From the NCBI GenBank assembly GCA_003427395.1, contig BFEA01000510.1, forward strand, positions 422,993 through 446,932: DNA of 23,940 nt, read 5' to 3'. Positions within the stretch are counted from its first letter, which is position 1, and every line of letters begins with the position of its first letter. The position numbers and the translations under genes are program-made. Below the pieces are notes generated by a model. That model was not told where the DNA came from. It did not search any database and saw only the letters and a list, made by a program, of their open reading frames with translations. The stretch is from Chara braunii. Its lineage: Eukaryota; Streptophyta; Charophyceae; Charales; Characeae. Of the stretch, positions 1-9,043 are shown one piece after another.

Positions 1-1216
1 TAGGAATTTGGCCCCAATAGCGATTTTGTTCTCGTTTTTGCTTGTCTCACGATTGGGTTGTGGTGTGGTTGCATCTCGCATAACCGAAACTCACGAAGCA
101 ATTAGACGATCTGATGTATGGCCCCGCGAACGCCGCGCGAGGACACGTGTAAACGCAATCCGAATCGCGCCAGTACGCACATCCCCGTGCGCTGATTCAC
201 CCACCCAAAAAGATTCGCGGCGGAACCGTCATCCCGTACGAGCACGCTGAGGCGCAACTAAGTTCGCCTATCCTACACGTGCTCGTGCACGGTGACGATA
301 ACCCAACCAGAGTTATCCCATATCCGATGACACCATGACGCGATCTTGGAGCTCAGACTCATCCTACGACCCGGATTATTTCACCCCTTGGATAAACGAA
401 CTCCTAAGGCAGCGATACCCCTGTCACGCGGAGAATCGACTATGTCCTCGGGAATTCCACTGCGCCACCTCTAGCGACCCCCGGTGCTCTGATTTCCCTT
501 CCCCCAACCATACCTACTACTTCATCCACCCGGGATTTGTCGTCATCGCCACCAGTTTCCCTCCTTTTCGCCTTCTTCTCCCGTATCATCAACTTAGCGT
601 CGTTCTGTGGCCGGCCATAGCCCCCTATTGGCCTTGCACGCCCTGCGGAAATTGCCGACGTGGCGGCGAACGGAGAACCCCGGAATTCCGAAGGCCCAAC
701 TCAGACACGCAGCGGCCTGCGCCACGTGGCGGCCTCCGACGGCCCCACTTTTCGGGACCACCTCCTCCGCGGAGGGACTTCCCCGTAAGCAGTCACCCAC
801 AGTACCCCGGCCCCATCGGGCCTTGAGTCCCTTGCGCACGCGCCCCTTATTCACCTAATTGCATTCATACCCCTAAGACTCCCCCACTTTCCCAGAAATC
901 CTTGGCACACCCCTTTTCGCACTTCCAGGCCCATATCCCACTCCGATCAAGAAGTCGCGCTGGGCGTGAGGTTGGGCGTCACACCTCCCCCCCCAAAGGA
1001 CCCCATACCTACCTGCTCTATCCTCAGTAGAGACTGTCTCCCACCGATCAGCAGAATCCGGTCATGAGCTAGGTACTTCCTATAGGGATCAGAGGGACAG
1101 ACTACAGACTCAGTAGGTGGTGGGCCATCATCTGTCCTTCCACTAGCCCCCAGCCTCATCCCTCCGATAGCCTATCGTGGTTATACCTTGTAGTCAGTAT
1201 CTTGGGTAGTGTCTTA
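1..1216. other. Unassigned GC- and CpG-rich sequence
   Basis: No element family, RNA gene or protein domain was recognised here. The first 860 bases are GC-rich and keep many CpG dinucleotides, unlike the decayed repeats to the right, so this part may be younger or closer to host sequence. The longest plus-strand reading frame (335-826, 163 codons) is rich in Pro, Arg, Ser and Cys and has no domain I know. Its amino-acid make-up is what a GC-rich stretch gives by chance. From about 900 to 1216 there is mixed sequence with a short C-run near 985, followed by the tail of the SINE. Confidence 0.4.
335..826 (+). CDS. Weak hypothetical ORF, 163 codons
   Basis: An ATG-initiated open frame in CpG-rich sequence. 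The N-terminal half has a Cys/His-containing stretch (PCHAENRLCPREFHC), and the C-terminal half is Arg/Pro-rich low complexity. There is no signal peptide and no recognisable domain. Two other frames are also open over 594-858, which points to base composition rather than coding selection. It could be an exon piece of an unknown gene. I list it only because it is the sole long frame in this part of the window. Confidence 0.12.
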   Translation: MTRSWSSDSSYDPDYFTPWINELLRQRYPCHAENRLCPREFHCATSSDPRCSDFPSPNHTYYFIHPGFVVIATSFPPFRLLLPYHQLSVVLWPAIAPYWPCTPCGNCRRGGERRTPEFRRPNSDTQRPAPRGGLRRPHFSGPPPPRRDFPVSSHPQYPGPIGP

Positions 1217-1609
1217 CATGTGTGTGTGTGTGTGTGTGTGAATCTCGAACCTGTGACCTACAGTATGAAACTGGAGGGTTCTACCATGTGCATTACCACA
1301 GGAAGTGAATCGAATGTGTGAAATATATAGACTGGCGGAGATCATCAGAGCGACCAAAGCCTACAACAGCAAGCAACCAATGTGAAGTCTAGACCAGTAT
1401 ACAACACCCATGGACTGGCCCCCTGGGTGGTGCGCAGGCAGTGTCTGTAATAATACCATGCATCGGCCCAGGGGAGTATGTGTCCAGCCGTGCGTCATTC
1501 TAACGCCCTGCCGGTGTCCATGCACGAGGCTGCGGAGTTTTGAACCCGCAGCCTCATACCACAATGCGCATTTCCAACCGGTGCTCTAACCACTAAGCTA
1601 AGTCGTGCC
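1217..1609 (-). mobile_element. Dimeric tRNA-derived SINE, copy S1
   Basis: Read on the minus strand, the element opens with a tRNA-like head (1608 to about 1533). This has an A-box-like TTAGCTTAGTGGTTAGAGC and a B-box-like GGTTCAAAACTCC at tRNA spacing, so it should carry an internal RNA polymerase III promoter. A body of about 200 nt follows. Then comes a second tRNA-like unit (about 1305-1245) with a B-box-like GGTTCGAGATTC, and the element ends in a (CA)n tail (1240-1219). S2 at 9946-10303 aligns along the whole length, including head, body and second unit, with scattered substitutions. The tRNA folds are degenerate, so this is a SINE and not a functional tRNA gene. No clear target-site duplication was seen. 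Confidence 0.8.
1219..1240. repeat. (TG)11 microsatellite forming the SINE S1 tail
   Basis: Eleven perfect TG dinucleotides. On the minus strand this is a (CA)n run at the 3' end of the SINE, directly after the B box of the second tRNA-like unit. Confidence 0.95.
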
Positions 1610-2009
1610 CGTTTACAAGCCACAATTTTAGGAAATGCAGGGGCCACTACAGGGGTACCGAAATTCATCCAACTAGAAACGTTTCTACTCTATTTCTTTC
1701 CACGACCCATAGATGGGCCAAAGTACTGGTTAATCAATGATGCTAAGGCAGCAGTTGATCTATAATTTCCAGGGATGTTACGATTCGAATCTAACTTTGC
1801 AGAAAACCAGTGAAGGGTCAAGCTGGGGTTTCTTGGGTTGCATTCTGAAAATTATGGATAAACGGAGAAGTCTGAGGTGTGCGGCAACTCATAAAAATGA
1901 GCTGACCTGGAAGGAGGAATGAGTGATTTTTCGAAGTATTCAACATTTTTCATCCTTTTCCAGTCGAATGCAGAAGATGGCGGTTAGAGGTTCATTTTCC
2001 CTCCTAAAC
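1610..2009. other. Unassigned spacer
   Basis: Between the SINE head and LINE-B. No reading frame longer than 61 codons, no repeat, and no RNA gene were recognised. Its right edge is approximate because LINE homology fades in between about 2005 and 2025. Confidence 0.4.
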
Positions 2010-2870
2010 CCACAAGCCCCATGGTGAGCATTAGCACTGTTACAGTAACAAATCGCACGATTAACCCCTATAGCCCCGAGCGGCACAGATCCTACAATGT
2101 GGATTGAAGACCGTTACTGGACCATCCCACGGTACTCCACCCGGCCCCAGGGCACAAATCAACAGGCGGCAAGAAGGGAGTTGAGAAACGACCCCTTTTG
2201 GGTCGACCTGCTGGAACCCTGGCACACACTCCCCCTCCCAGACAACCCCCCCCCCACAAGGTGGGAAGAGGTCCACAGACAGCCACTGTTTGGCAACAGA
2301 TGGCTCACTAACCCCCAGGGGGTTGTCTTCCTCTGTACTCAGAACCCGTGGCAAGGGTGGGCTAAAAACGGTGTTCTCATAATAGAGGATATCTGGGACC
2401 AGGAACAGAAGGATTGGGTCACATCCCCTCATCTAAAAATGAAACTGAGATACTGCCATAATCCCGGGGATGCACTCGAAATAATTATTGATGCAGTCCC
2501 TCTGGACTGGGTCCGTATGCTGTGAAAGGGTCCACAACTCAGAGAGGGAGATTGGGTTGCTCTCCAGGAACCCAGGGATAAGGTTGGCAACATAACAGAC
2601 ATTCACCCTGACGGGGAAGTTCTGATCAGCTGTTTTAAACTACAAAAAGACCATTATCTGACCACGATTCACCCGTCAAAGGACCGATGGCTCTCACCAT
2701 CGGCCGTATTCAGGATAAGAGTTCTGGCAGAAAGAGAGAAACGGATAGCTTACCAGCCAAATATCCCATTTTCCTGTCTACCGTGTGACCCGGAGACATT
2801 AGTCTGGACACGGAGAACCATCCACCAAAAATTCCGACATTCCTTGACAGTTAAAGCTACTTACCGGCTG
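2010..2870 (+). pseudogene. LINE-B ORF2 C-terminal region, left part (interrupted)
   Basis: A decayed piece of an L1-type LINE ORF2, downstream of the reverse transcriptase core. Translation in the frame of 2097 aligns collinearly with the ORF2 of LINE-F (about 19800-20690). Shared landmarks are the Trp-rich RWEEVHRQPLFGN against RWHEISRQPCFGN, the PLDWVR against PIAWVR step, and the GDW motif. In-frame stops occur near 2025 and 2043 and at 2523-2525 (TGA where LINE-F reads Arg, CGA to TGA). The frame then stays open to 2870, where it is cut by the insertion at 2871 and resumes at 7837. The element lacks ORF1, endonuclease and RT, as expected for 5' truncation during target-primed reverse transcription. 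It is non-functional. Confidence 0.85.
2854..2870 (+). repeat. 17-bp target-site duplication, left copy
   Basis: AAGCTACTTACCGGCTG, repeated without mismatch at 7820-7836. The left copy lies inside the LINE-B frame (reading KATYRL). The right copy follows the poly(A) of the insertion. Confidence 0.85.
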
Positions 2871-2943
2871 GCCCAACACCAGGATGGAGAGCGCGCGCGT
2901 AATGCCGGAGCATGCTGACGTCAACGCGCGTGTTGGAGGTGTG

Positions 2944-3200
2944 GCGCTGGCATCGTGCACTTGGCAGGGCGTTGGTCAGCCATCGGTGGCGAGGTGCCGG
3001 TTGTGCGCTGGTAGCGGGGCGCTGGTGGTTCGACGGTGGTGAGGCGCTGGCTCCCTGAGAGGAGCGAGGCATTGGCCGCTCACGGATGGCAAGGCGTTGG
3101 CTACGAGCAAGCAGCGAGGCGCTGGCAACTGGCGGATGGCGTGGTGCTGGCTTCGTACACGTGGCATGTTGCTGACAGCAAGTGCATAGCGCGCGTTGGC
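2944..3200 (+). repeat. 25-bp GC-rich minisatellite
   Basis: A GCGCTGG-like core recurs at 2944, 2969, 2994, 3019, 3044, 3069, 3094, 3119 and 3144, exactly 25 bp apart, with weaker copies at about 3168 and 3193. The spacer between cores is variable but often carries GGCGAG before the next core. An extra off-phase core lies at 3005. The array is at the 5' end of element A. A similar GC-rich, GCTGG-containing stretch occupies the expected 5' end of element D (minus strand, about 6650-6450). Confidence 0.85.
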
Positions 3201-3933
3201 ATGAAGATGCTGTGAGTAGGTAGAAGGATCTGGCGATCGCGTAAACACACGCGACGCATCCAAAGACGCTTGGCCAATCCACGTCACAGGCTGACATGGC
3301 GACTGGCCTGAAGCATTGTGGAAAAAGAAAAATGCTGGTGGAAGCTGATTTTTGTCCATTTTCCCTATGCTTTCTATTTCTAGTACTCCATACCCAATGC
3401 CTTATAGAGGCTGGAGCGCTCGAGTGAGTTTGCGAAAGTCGACGTCAGTGGAAGATAGTGGAGTCAGCCCCCTGGAACCGAAGTGTGGAGAACGCAGGAC
3501 CAGCTGGAGGATCGTTGACGAGATCATCATCAGGGGAGCTCTTCTTCAGTCTTGTGTTCTTTTGTTGTTGTTTTCGTGTGCAGCTTTTTCATCCGAAGCG
3601 TTGGCTTATCATCAACATTATCGCTGGTTGTCTTCACACATCAAAGCTGTTTGTCATTCGAGTCACCCGCGTTTTTTTTTTTTTGCTTCTGGTCGCCATC
3701 TGCATTTCCCTTTCTTATCTTCTTCATGATCATCATTCGGACTTCTCTGTCAAAATCATAATCATCGTCATCTTCTATTTTCATTACAGCAATAGCGAGT
3801 TGTCAATCTTCCACACCGATGCCATTAGGGCATCGCAAGTCAGACATTCCTTACTTATTTTCGCCAATTTTATTTCATCATCATCATCATTATCTACCAG
3901 TCTGAATCATATTCATCATTATCATCATCATCA
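3201..3933 (+). other. Element A internal region with ATC repeats
   Basis: Non-coding part of element A. It holds a T-run at about 3671-3683 and ATC/TCA repeats at about 3880-3933. The phrase ATCATCATCAGGGGAGCT near 3526 resembles the ATC-rich zone of element C (about 12080). The Ser/His-rich reading frames over this part are translations of the repeats. Confidence 0.5.
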
Positions 3934-4047
3934 TTTTTTTTTATTTTTTTTTTCAAGATCAACGGGACCAGTGCCCAAGGCGGATATTCAATGAAAATAT
4001 TGAGGCCGGGGTCCTCACAGTCTACCCGTAGAGACCGAACCAGACAT

Positions 4048-4066
4048 ACCGATAACCGGGCTTAGT
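4048..4066 (-). other. Conserved 3' stem-loop of element D (degraded)
   Basis: Minus-strand ACTAAG, loop CCCGGTT, ATCGGT. The loop matches A and C exactly. Only part of the stem still pairs, consistent with an old copy. It is followed by poly(A) about 100 nt downstream. Confidence 0.6.
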
Positions 4067-4550
4067 GTCCCTCCTATAATGCTGATACTGAATCTGATTG
4101 TGATTGATGAAATAAGTGATGCTGACTCTATTGATGATGATGATTACAATTACGCTATATCACCTATTCTGGTCTCCTAAACTTATAACAACACCTAACC
4201 TTCCTTATATCAGAACAAAGTTACCCACAAACAATACCTTCCAAACCAATGTCCCCCATTGCTGATCTCTTCTGCCACCTCGCAGCCCCCCCCGATTCAC
4301 CACTAAATTACCTTCCTCCCTCGGCAACACCCAGATCTCTCTACAAGGCCTCACACTCTTGTGATTTGCAGGTTACAGGGCAACACCCCAGCTCCGGCCA
4401 GCGTCGTTCTGGCATCGGCGAACCAGGGGCACAGAACAGAGCAACTTTGTTGACATTTGTCCAGGTTCTACCATCTCTGAGCGCCGATACCCTAGATAAG
4501 AGCAAAGGCTAGATGCTACCAAAATCCAGAAAACCAGAAAGAAGATGATA

Positions 4551-4570
4551 CGACTGATGATGATGATGAC

Positions 4571-4607
<37 letters not shown>

Positions 4608-4612
4608 TCGAT
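4551..4612. repeat. (GAT)n microsatellite, ATC array of element D
   Basis: Nearly perfect GAT/ATG triplets on the plus strand, which read ATC in the sense of element D. It occupies the same relative place as the large ATC zone of element C. Confidence 0.9.
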
Positions 4613-5069
4613 GATGATTAATCTGATGATGATTTTAATGATTCGAATGTAATTTACCCCTAAGAATAGCCTCCCCCTCCACCTCCTTTCCACCCTGTCC
4701 CAACGCTGCCTCCGCTGAAATGGGTTACCGAGAATGGAAGAAACCCATCACAGCCCCAACATAGGACAATCCCACGTCCCCTCCCCTTATCCCTCATAGG
4801 CATACAGTTCCCTCCTAAAGTATACCTCTGACCTCCCTCTACCCTACACTGCCTCTGCTGGTGTGAGTATCCCCACCACCAACCCCAGAATAAGGTAACC
4901 CACAAGCTCTGCTCGCACTCCCTCCAGGGCTACACCTCCCTCCTTGTGTCACCCCTGTAGAGTGAAGCTCTCCCCTGATCCCCCTTTCCATCCATCAGAA
5001 CTAAAAAACGTGTACTCTAGGAGGAGCCTACTAAAACCAGGAGTCCAGCTGGCATTACGATATCAAGAA

Positions 5070-5530
5070 CCACACCTACCTTTCAAGCAATTTTTTTTTT
5101 TTAAAGAAGAAATTCTGAGTGACGACAGATTGAAGAAACAGAAAAAAAAAAAAAAACTAGAAATTTAGGTATTTTAAAGAAATACCTTACTGGTTCGTTT
5201 TAGAGGGAAAAAGAAAACAGGATTTAAAGGCGGTGAAGTTGGATTGCGATTAAGAAAATTTAAGAAATTAAATTACAGATATTATTAAACTTGATTAATT
5301 GAAATAGTGATTGGGTTGATGATTAATATGATAATTAGTTGATTGGATAGTAGATGATTGATAAAATGATAAGTGGGAAATAAAAACTGATAAGTGGGGA
5401 ATATACACTGATTCTATAAAAAAAAAACGAGACCTAAACACAAAATTAGTAGATATTAATGAAATACGAAGTATGAAGAATTAATGATTTTGCCTACCAT
5501 TATGAAAATAATTAATACTCTGTTACAATG
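5070..5530. other. AT-rich region inside element D
   Basis: AT-rich sequence with homopolymer runs (T at about 5091-5102, A at about 5141-5156) and many GATTGAT/TTGATTA-like phrases. No coding potential or recognised element was found apart from its position inside D. It has no obvious counterpart in A or C, so it may be a further insertion or element-specific expansion. Confidence 0.4.
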
Positions 5531-5544
5531 GACGCGACGCGACA

Positions 5545-5915
5545 CAAATCCCTCTCCCCCATCCCTTCTTGACAGCCTAATCCCCCCAACCTCCTTGCCT
5601 ACTACCTCTCTCTTTTCCCCCCTTCTCTCCCTCCATTATCTCCACCTTATTCCTCCCCCTCCCCCTCCCACCCCCTTCCCTCCTCCGCTTCCTCTTATTC
5701 TCACCACACTGTCCTCCTCTTCCTTCCTGGACAAGGTGACAGGGCAAGAACAAAGCAGAGCCGAGACAGCAAAGGAGAACGAAAAGGAGAGAAAAAATAG
5801 AGAATAAGAGGAAAAATAAAAAAAGGAAGTCGAGAGAAGATTAAGGAGAAGAAGCAGGAGGGGAAGAAAGAGGCAGGAAGATCACCGAGAAAAAAGGAGT
5901 AAAGGAAAAAGAAGC
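5545..5915. repeat. Pyrimidine tract followed by purine tract
   Basis: About 5545-5730 is almost all C and T. About 5745-5915 is almost all A and G. The strand asymmetry switches abruptly at about 5735. In element D's sense this is a pyrimidine-rich block followed by a purine-rich block. The Pro/Ser/Leu-rich frame here is an effect of composition. Confidence 0.7.
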
Positions 5916-6665
5916 CAGAAAATTACACACGCCCGTCAGGAAACTGGTGCTATCAAGGTTAATGATAATGAAGATGATGATGACGATACTGTTACCGACG
6001 ATTAACCCTGATGAAGACACGGATGAAAAGAAGACCATCGGACGGGCCGAAGAAGAACATCCCCGAGTCGAAGCAGCTTTCTCGTGATACGATCATTTCG
6101 CCGCTCGAAGAGCTCACGCACTTAATGTATCCGGTCGATCCTCCTTCCCCTCCACGTGATAACATTCTTCCCTTCTCCCCTCGCGGCAAGCTGACCTCCC
6201 TCCACCAAAACCCGTGAATGAAGAGCCAGAATGATTCATCAAACAACTTGGCTTCCAACCAGAAGTAAGCTCCCCTCAATACAGAATGCTAGCCTGCAGC
6301 AAATCCTGAAATGGAGCGCGAAGCAGAAGATGGCACAATCGTGCTTTCAACCAACCGAAAACACCAAGTGACGCAATTATTACCTCGCTCCCGCCCTAGA
6401 CTCCAACGATGATGATAACAAAGATGACGCGTCTTAAAGCCCACCTACTCTTCCCGCCATTGCCAAACGTGGACAGTCGTGCAAGCCAGCCATTGCCAGC
6501 AATAAAACGTAGCGCAAGCCGAATCACTCCAGCAACGTTAGCGGCTTCACGGCCAGCCCTTCACCAGCGGCGCACAGCATCACCAACCAGCGCTAGCAGC
6601 AAGCAGGGTGCGAGCAGCAAACCATCGAATGCGGGCGCACCCACCACCCACCATTGCGCAATCAT

Positions 6666-7744
6666 CACGGTTTCTTTATTCATTTTTTCATCAATCAGTA
6701 GTTATCTCTGTGTTGGTGGTTATATTCTCATCGCCCAGATAGGTTATGGTCTAGTTGGTAGCTAGGTTGGTCAGGAAGGGAGCGCTACTCCGGAGGGGTA
6801 ACACAAGGTGGGAAGTGATTGCCCTCCACGGAGTAGACGCAGATGATGGGAGCTGACCTGGGCTAGGGCTGGGAGATATGTATGGGGGCGCATTATCTCC
6901 TGGCGGAGGCAGACTAGGTGAGAGTGTTAGTTTTGAGGTACACCTTTTGGGGGAACTGGTTACCTCAAGGTAGACGGGAATGGGGAGGTTCTCTCTCTCG
7001 TTGGGGCTGATAGGAACTCCATGCTGATAGCGGGGTTCGGATCAGCGGAGGCAGCGAGAGGAGAAGAGGAAATGAGGGGAGAGGAGGAGAGTACATGGAA
7101 GAAGGGGAGGGGTGGAGAGGAATAATCATTAGCATCGTCATCATTATCCATCATCTTTGTGACCATATCAGGGTACTCGTCAAATTTTATCATCAGAAAG
7201 TTTTGCTGATCAGGATTCTGATATTATCAGATCCTAGATTTCTAGTTGGCATTCTAGATTAGCTAATTTCCTAGTTGAGTCTTTTTGTGTAATGGCCAGG
7301 TTGAGTTGGCGCCAGAACGACACTAGCTGGCGCTGAGTAGGAGCTTGAGGCTTTGTATAGAGGTATGGGATTGCCGAGGAAGGAAGGCAATCTGCAAACT
7401 TGACTAATGGCTACAACCTGGCCAACGATGTACGAAGCTGGGGTGGGTAGCGCTGCCCTGTAACCGAGCCAGATTGGGGTGTGAGACCGGGAAGAGGCCT
7501 GATTGGTGCACAGCACGGGCTCAATTGTGATTGGTTGGTTGGAATGTATACAGGAAATTAGGGATAGGATAGTATTTGAGTGCTGATTAGACAATCATTC
7601 TGATTAGTCATCATCTAGCTCTATTTCATGACCTCAATCATCCACTCTTACATCCTAAATCGTCCTAAATGATCCTCAATCATCCCAAATGCTCATAAAT
7701 TATCATCAATAGTCAATCATCAATGTATTCCCATTATAAGGGAC
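6666..7744 (+). other. Element A body, right part (G-rich block and repeated module)
   Basis: Resumes element A after D. 6781-6830 (CTACTCCGGAGGGG, CACAAGGTGGGA, GCCCT) aligns with C 13291-13332 and, inverted, with D 4971-4921. 6935-6966 aligns with C 13436-13470 and D 4836-4795. The module at 7311-7400 (CCAGAACGACACT, GCCGAGGAAGGAAGG) and its partial repeat at about 7435-7510 (CGAAGCTGGGGTG, GCCCTGTAAC) match C 13717-13790 and D 4413-4320. The order of blocks is the same in all three elements. Confidence 0.6.
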
Positions 7745-7763
7745 GCTGGGCCCGGTTCCCAGC
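7745..7763 (+). other. Conserved 3' stem-loop of element A
   Basis: GCTGGG, loop CCCGGTT, CCCAGC, giving a perfect 6-bp stem preceded by GGGAC. A second small hairpin follows, with GCTCCC pairing to GGGAGC around an AATAGAT-containing loop (about 7771-7794). This second hairpin is also present in B and E. The poly(A) starts at 7804. It is probably the feature recognised by the LINE reverse transcriptase. Confidence 0.75.
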
Positions 7764-7819
7764 ACGTGATGCTCCCCGCGAATAGATGGGAGCAATTTAA
7801 ATTAAAAAAAAAAAAAAAG

Positions 7820-7836
7820 AAGCTACTTACCGGCTG
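7820..7836 (+). repeat. 17-bp target-site duplication, right copy
   Basis: Identical to 2854-2870, two bases after the poly(A) of element A. Removing one copy plus the insertion joins the two LINE-B halves in frame. The spacing from the Tyr-Arg pair to the next Arg-Trp pair is 14 residues, the same as in LINE-F. Confidence 0.85.
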
Positions 7837-8455
7837 TTGAGGCCCAAGCTCAATGTACGGGACAAAGTGGAGTCTCGCTGGATGAGACGTTTAAATGTGA
7901 CAAGAGAGTCCCTGAAAGGAATACGCTGGTTTAAGCATAGCAAAACCAAACCTGCTAAACGGGCATCGCTGCAATGGCAGATTGAACACAGGTGCCTGCC
8001 AACAAATGATTGGCTGATAGACCACACACACCTAGAACAGAAGGGGCTTGCTCTTCCGTGATGCAAGCTCTGCAGTACTGCCTACCCATCAAGGAAATGT
8101 TCGGAGACCATAGAACATATTTTTCTTCAATGCCCAGGGCCGGTATGGCTCTGGAGGTGGTGGGACCGAATCTACCGTCAGCGCACCTCTACACAGTGGC
8201 CCTGGGACTGGAAAGCACTGCTCTGTGAGACCTGGAGCCCGGATCAGTTGAGCGACTACGAACTTAACATGTTTAAAACAGGGAGGAGAGCAGTTTTGTG
8301 GGCTATATGGTAGCGTCGTTGCACAATGGAAATGGAAGGTAGTCGACAGGATGGACCGGAGTTTATTGACTCAATCAGGCAACACATTCAGACTGAAATA
8401 ATAATACAATGGGACCTGATAAAGAAAAGCTCACATTTCTCAACTCCAAAAAGGA
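7837..8455 (+). pseudogene. LINE-B ORF2 C-terminus, right part
   Basis: Continues the frame interrupted at 2870. It aligns with LINE-F ORF2 at SRWMRRLNV against NRWVRDSHI, then ASLQWQIEHRCLPT against RALQWQIIYRCLAT. An in-frame TGA lies at 8059-8061. The same frame then gives CKLC, ETIEHIFLQC and PGPVWLW (8062-8157), the Cys/His knuckle typical of the L1 ORF2 C-terminus. A TAG follows at about 8311, and recognisable coding fades near 8450. This copy keeps the CxxC pair and the ETIEH step better than LINE-F does, so it belongs to a related but distinct lineage. It is non-functional. Confidence 0.85.
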
Positions 8456-9018
8456 AATCCAAATAACTATTTGAAACTTCAGTAAAGACTGGCTGGGGGG
8501 AGAACAAGGGGGCAGAATGGCGACAGTGGTAGGGTAAAGAGGGGGAGGGGGAGGGACTGGGGAATGGGGAGGAGCAGGAAACGTTGGTTAAAGATTACAC
8601 CCTCACCTTTCATGATTGGACTCTTTCAGGCCCATCTGTCCCCCTGAGACCCCGCGCAGACTTCCCAGATATCTTCCCTCCCTCTTCTCTTTCTATAGTG
8701 GGATTGTCATGGTATGGGGGGGAAGAGGAGAGAGAGAAAAGGAAGGGTGCTGCCAGTGGAAGAATGAAGGATCTGGCATCTTCTAGGAGGTTGAAGAGGG
8801 GGGAAAAAGTTGCACAGTTAACCCCCCAAGCCCATTGGGGTAGTCAATGCTGACAGCACCATATCTTGCTTTCAGATGTTCACCAAGTGATATAATGTTC
8901 TGGGACGCTGGACCCGTTTTCCAGCAGGTGCTGCTCCCCACCAATAGATGGAGCCTCCTCGGGAGTGCTATTGGTGCCTGCTCTTATCAGCATCCCAAGC
9001 ACCGGCCGAGGAAGTCTT
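8456..9018 (+). other. LINE-B 3' untranslated region with G-rich tract
   Basis: Follows the ORF2 remnant and ends in the shared stem-loop and poly(A). 8497-8575 is rich in runs of three or more Gs and could form G-quadruplexes; a polypurine G-rich tract is also known in the 3' UTR of mammalian L1. The stretch about 8811-8870 (CAGTTAACCC, GTCAATGCTG) matches element E on the minus strand (about 11150-11090). That ties E to the LINE rather than to the A/C/D family. A frame of 89 codons at 8584-8853 has no recognisable domain. Confidence 0.65.
8907..8925 (+). other. Conserved 3' stem-loop of LINE-B
   Basis: GCTGGA, loop CCCGTTT, TCCAGC. The closing pair next to the loop is A-T here, against G-C in element A, a compensatory change. 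The second hairpin (GCTCC with GGAGC around AATAGAT) follows at about 8932-8954. Confidence 0.75.
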
Positions 9019-9043
9019 AAAAAAAAAAAAGAAAAAAAAAAAA
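9019..9043 (+). other. Poly(A) tail of LINE-B
   Basis: Twelve As, one G, twelve As. It marks the 3' end of the LINE-B insertion. Confidence 0.8.

Larger units (their letters stand above)
3934..6665 (-). mobile_element. Non-autonomous hairpin-tail retroposon D (minus strand)
   Basis: On the minus strand this element runs from a GC-rich 5' zone (about 6665-6440) to a poly(A) tail seen as T-run 3934-3953. Blocks shared with C and A occur in the same order: the CTCTACAGGGG block (4971-4921), the GGAGGGAACTG block (about 4836-4795), an ATC array (4612-4551), the CCAGAACGACGCT module (about 4413-4374), a degenerate ATC stretch (about 4150-4080) and the 3' stem-loop (4066-4048). Its last 130 nt match the tail of C best, through TGGTTCGGT and CCGGCCTCAAT. 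The 5' boundary is approximate, and I did not find a convincing target-site duplication. Confidence 0.65.
2871..7819 (+). mobile_element. Non-autonomous hairpin-tail retroposon A (contains nested element D)
   Basis: The boundaries are set by the 17-bp duplication on each side and a 15-base poly(A) run (7804-7818) at the right end, which is the signature of target-primed reverse transcription. The element's own sequence is about 2871-3933 plus about 6666-7819 (roughly 2.2 kb); the middle is element D in opposite orientation. In order: a 25-bp GC-rich minisatellite (2944-3200), ATC-type repeats (about 3880-3933), a G-rich body (about 6770-7190) related to C and D, a repeated module containing CCAGAACGACRCT (about 7311-7510), degenerate ATC sequence (about 7600-7730), the conserved 3' stem-loop (7745-7763), then poly(A). 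No protein-coding frame is conserved between family members. Mobilisation would have to be supplied in trans, probably by the LINE that shares its tail. Confidence 0.75.

Noticed and set aside
2944-3200. CRISPR array
   Set aside because: The 25-bp period has a 7-bp core with diverged spacers and no conserved 25-40 bp repeat. The context is eukaryotic.
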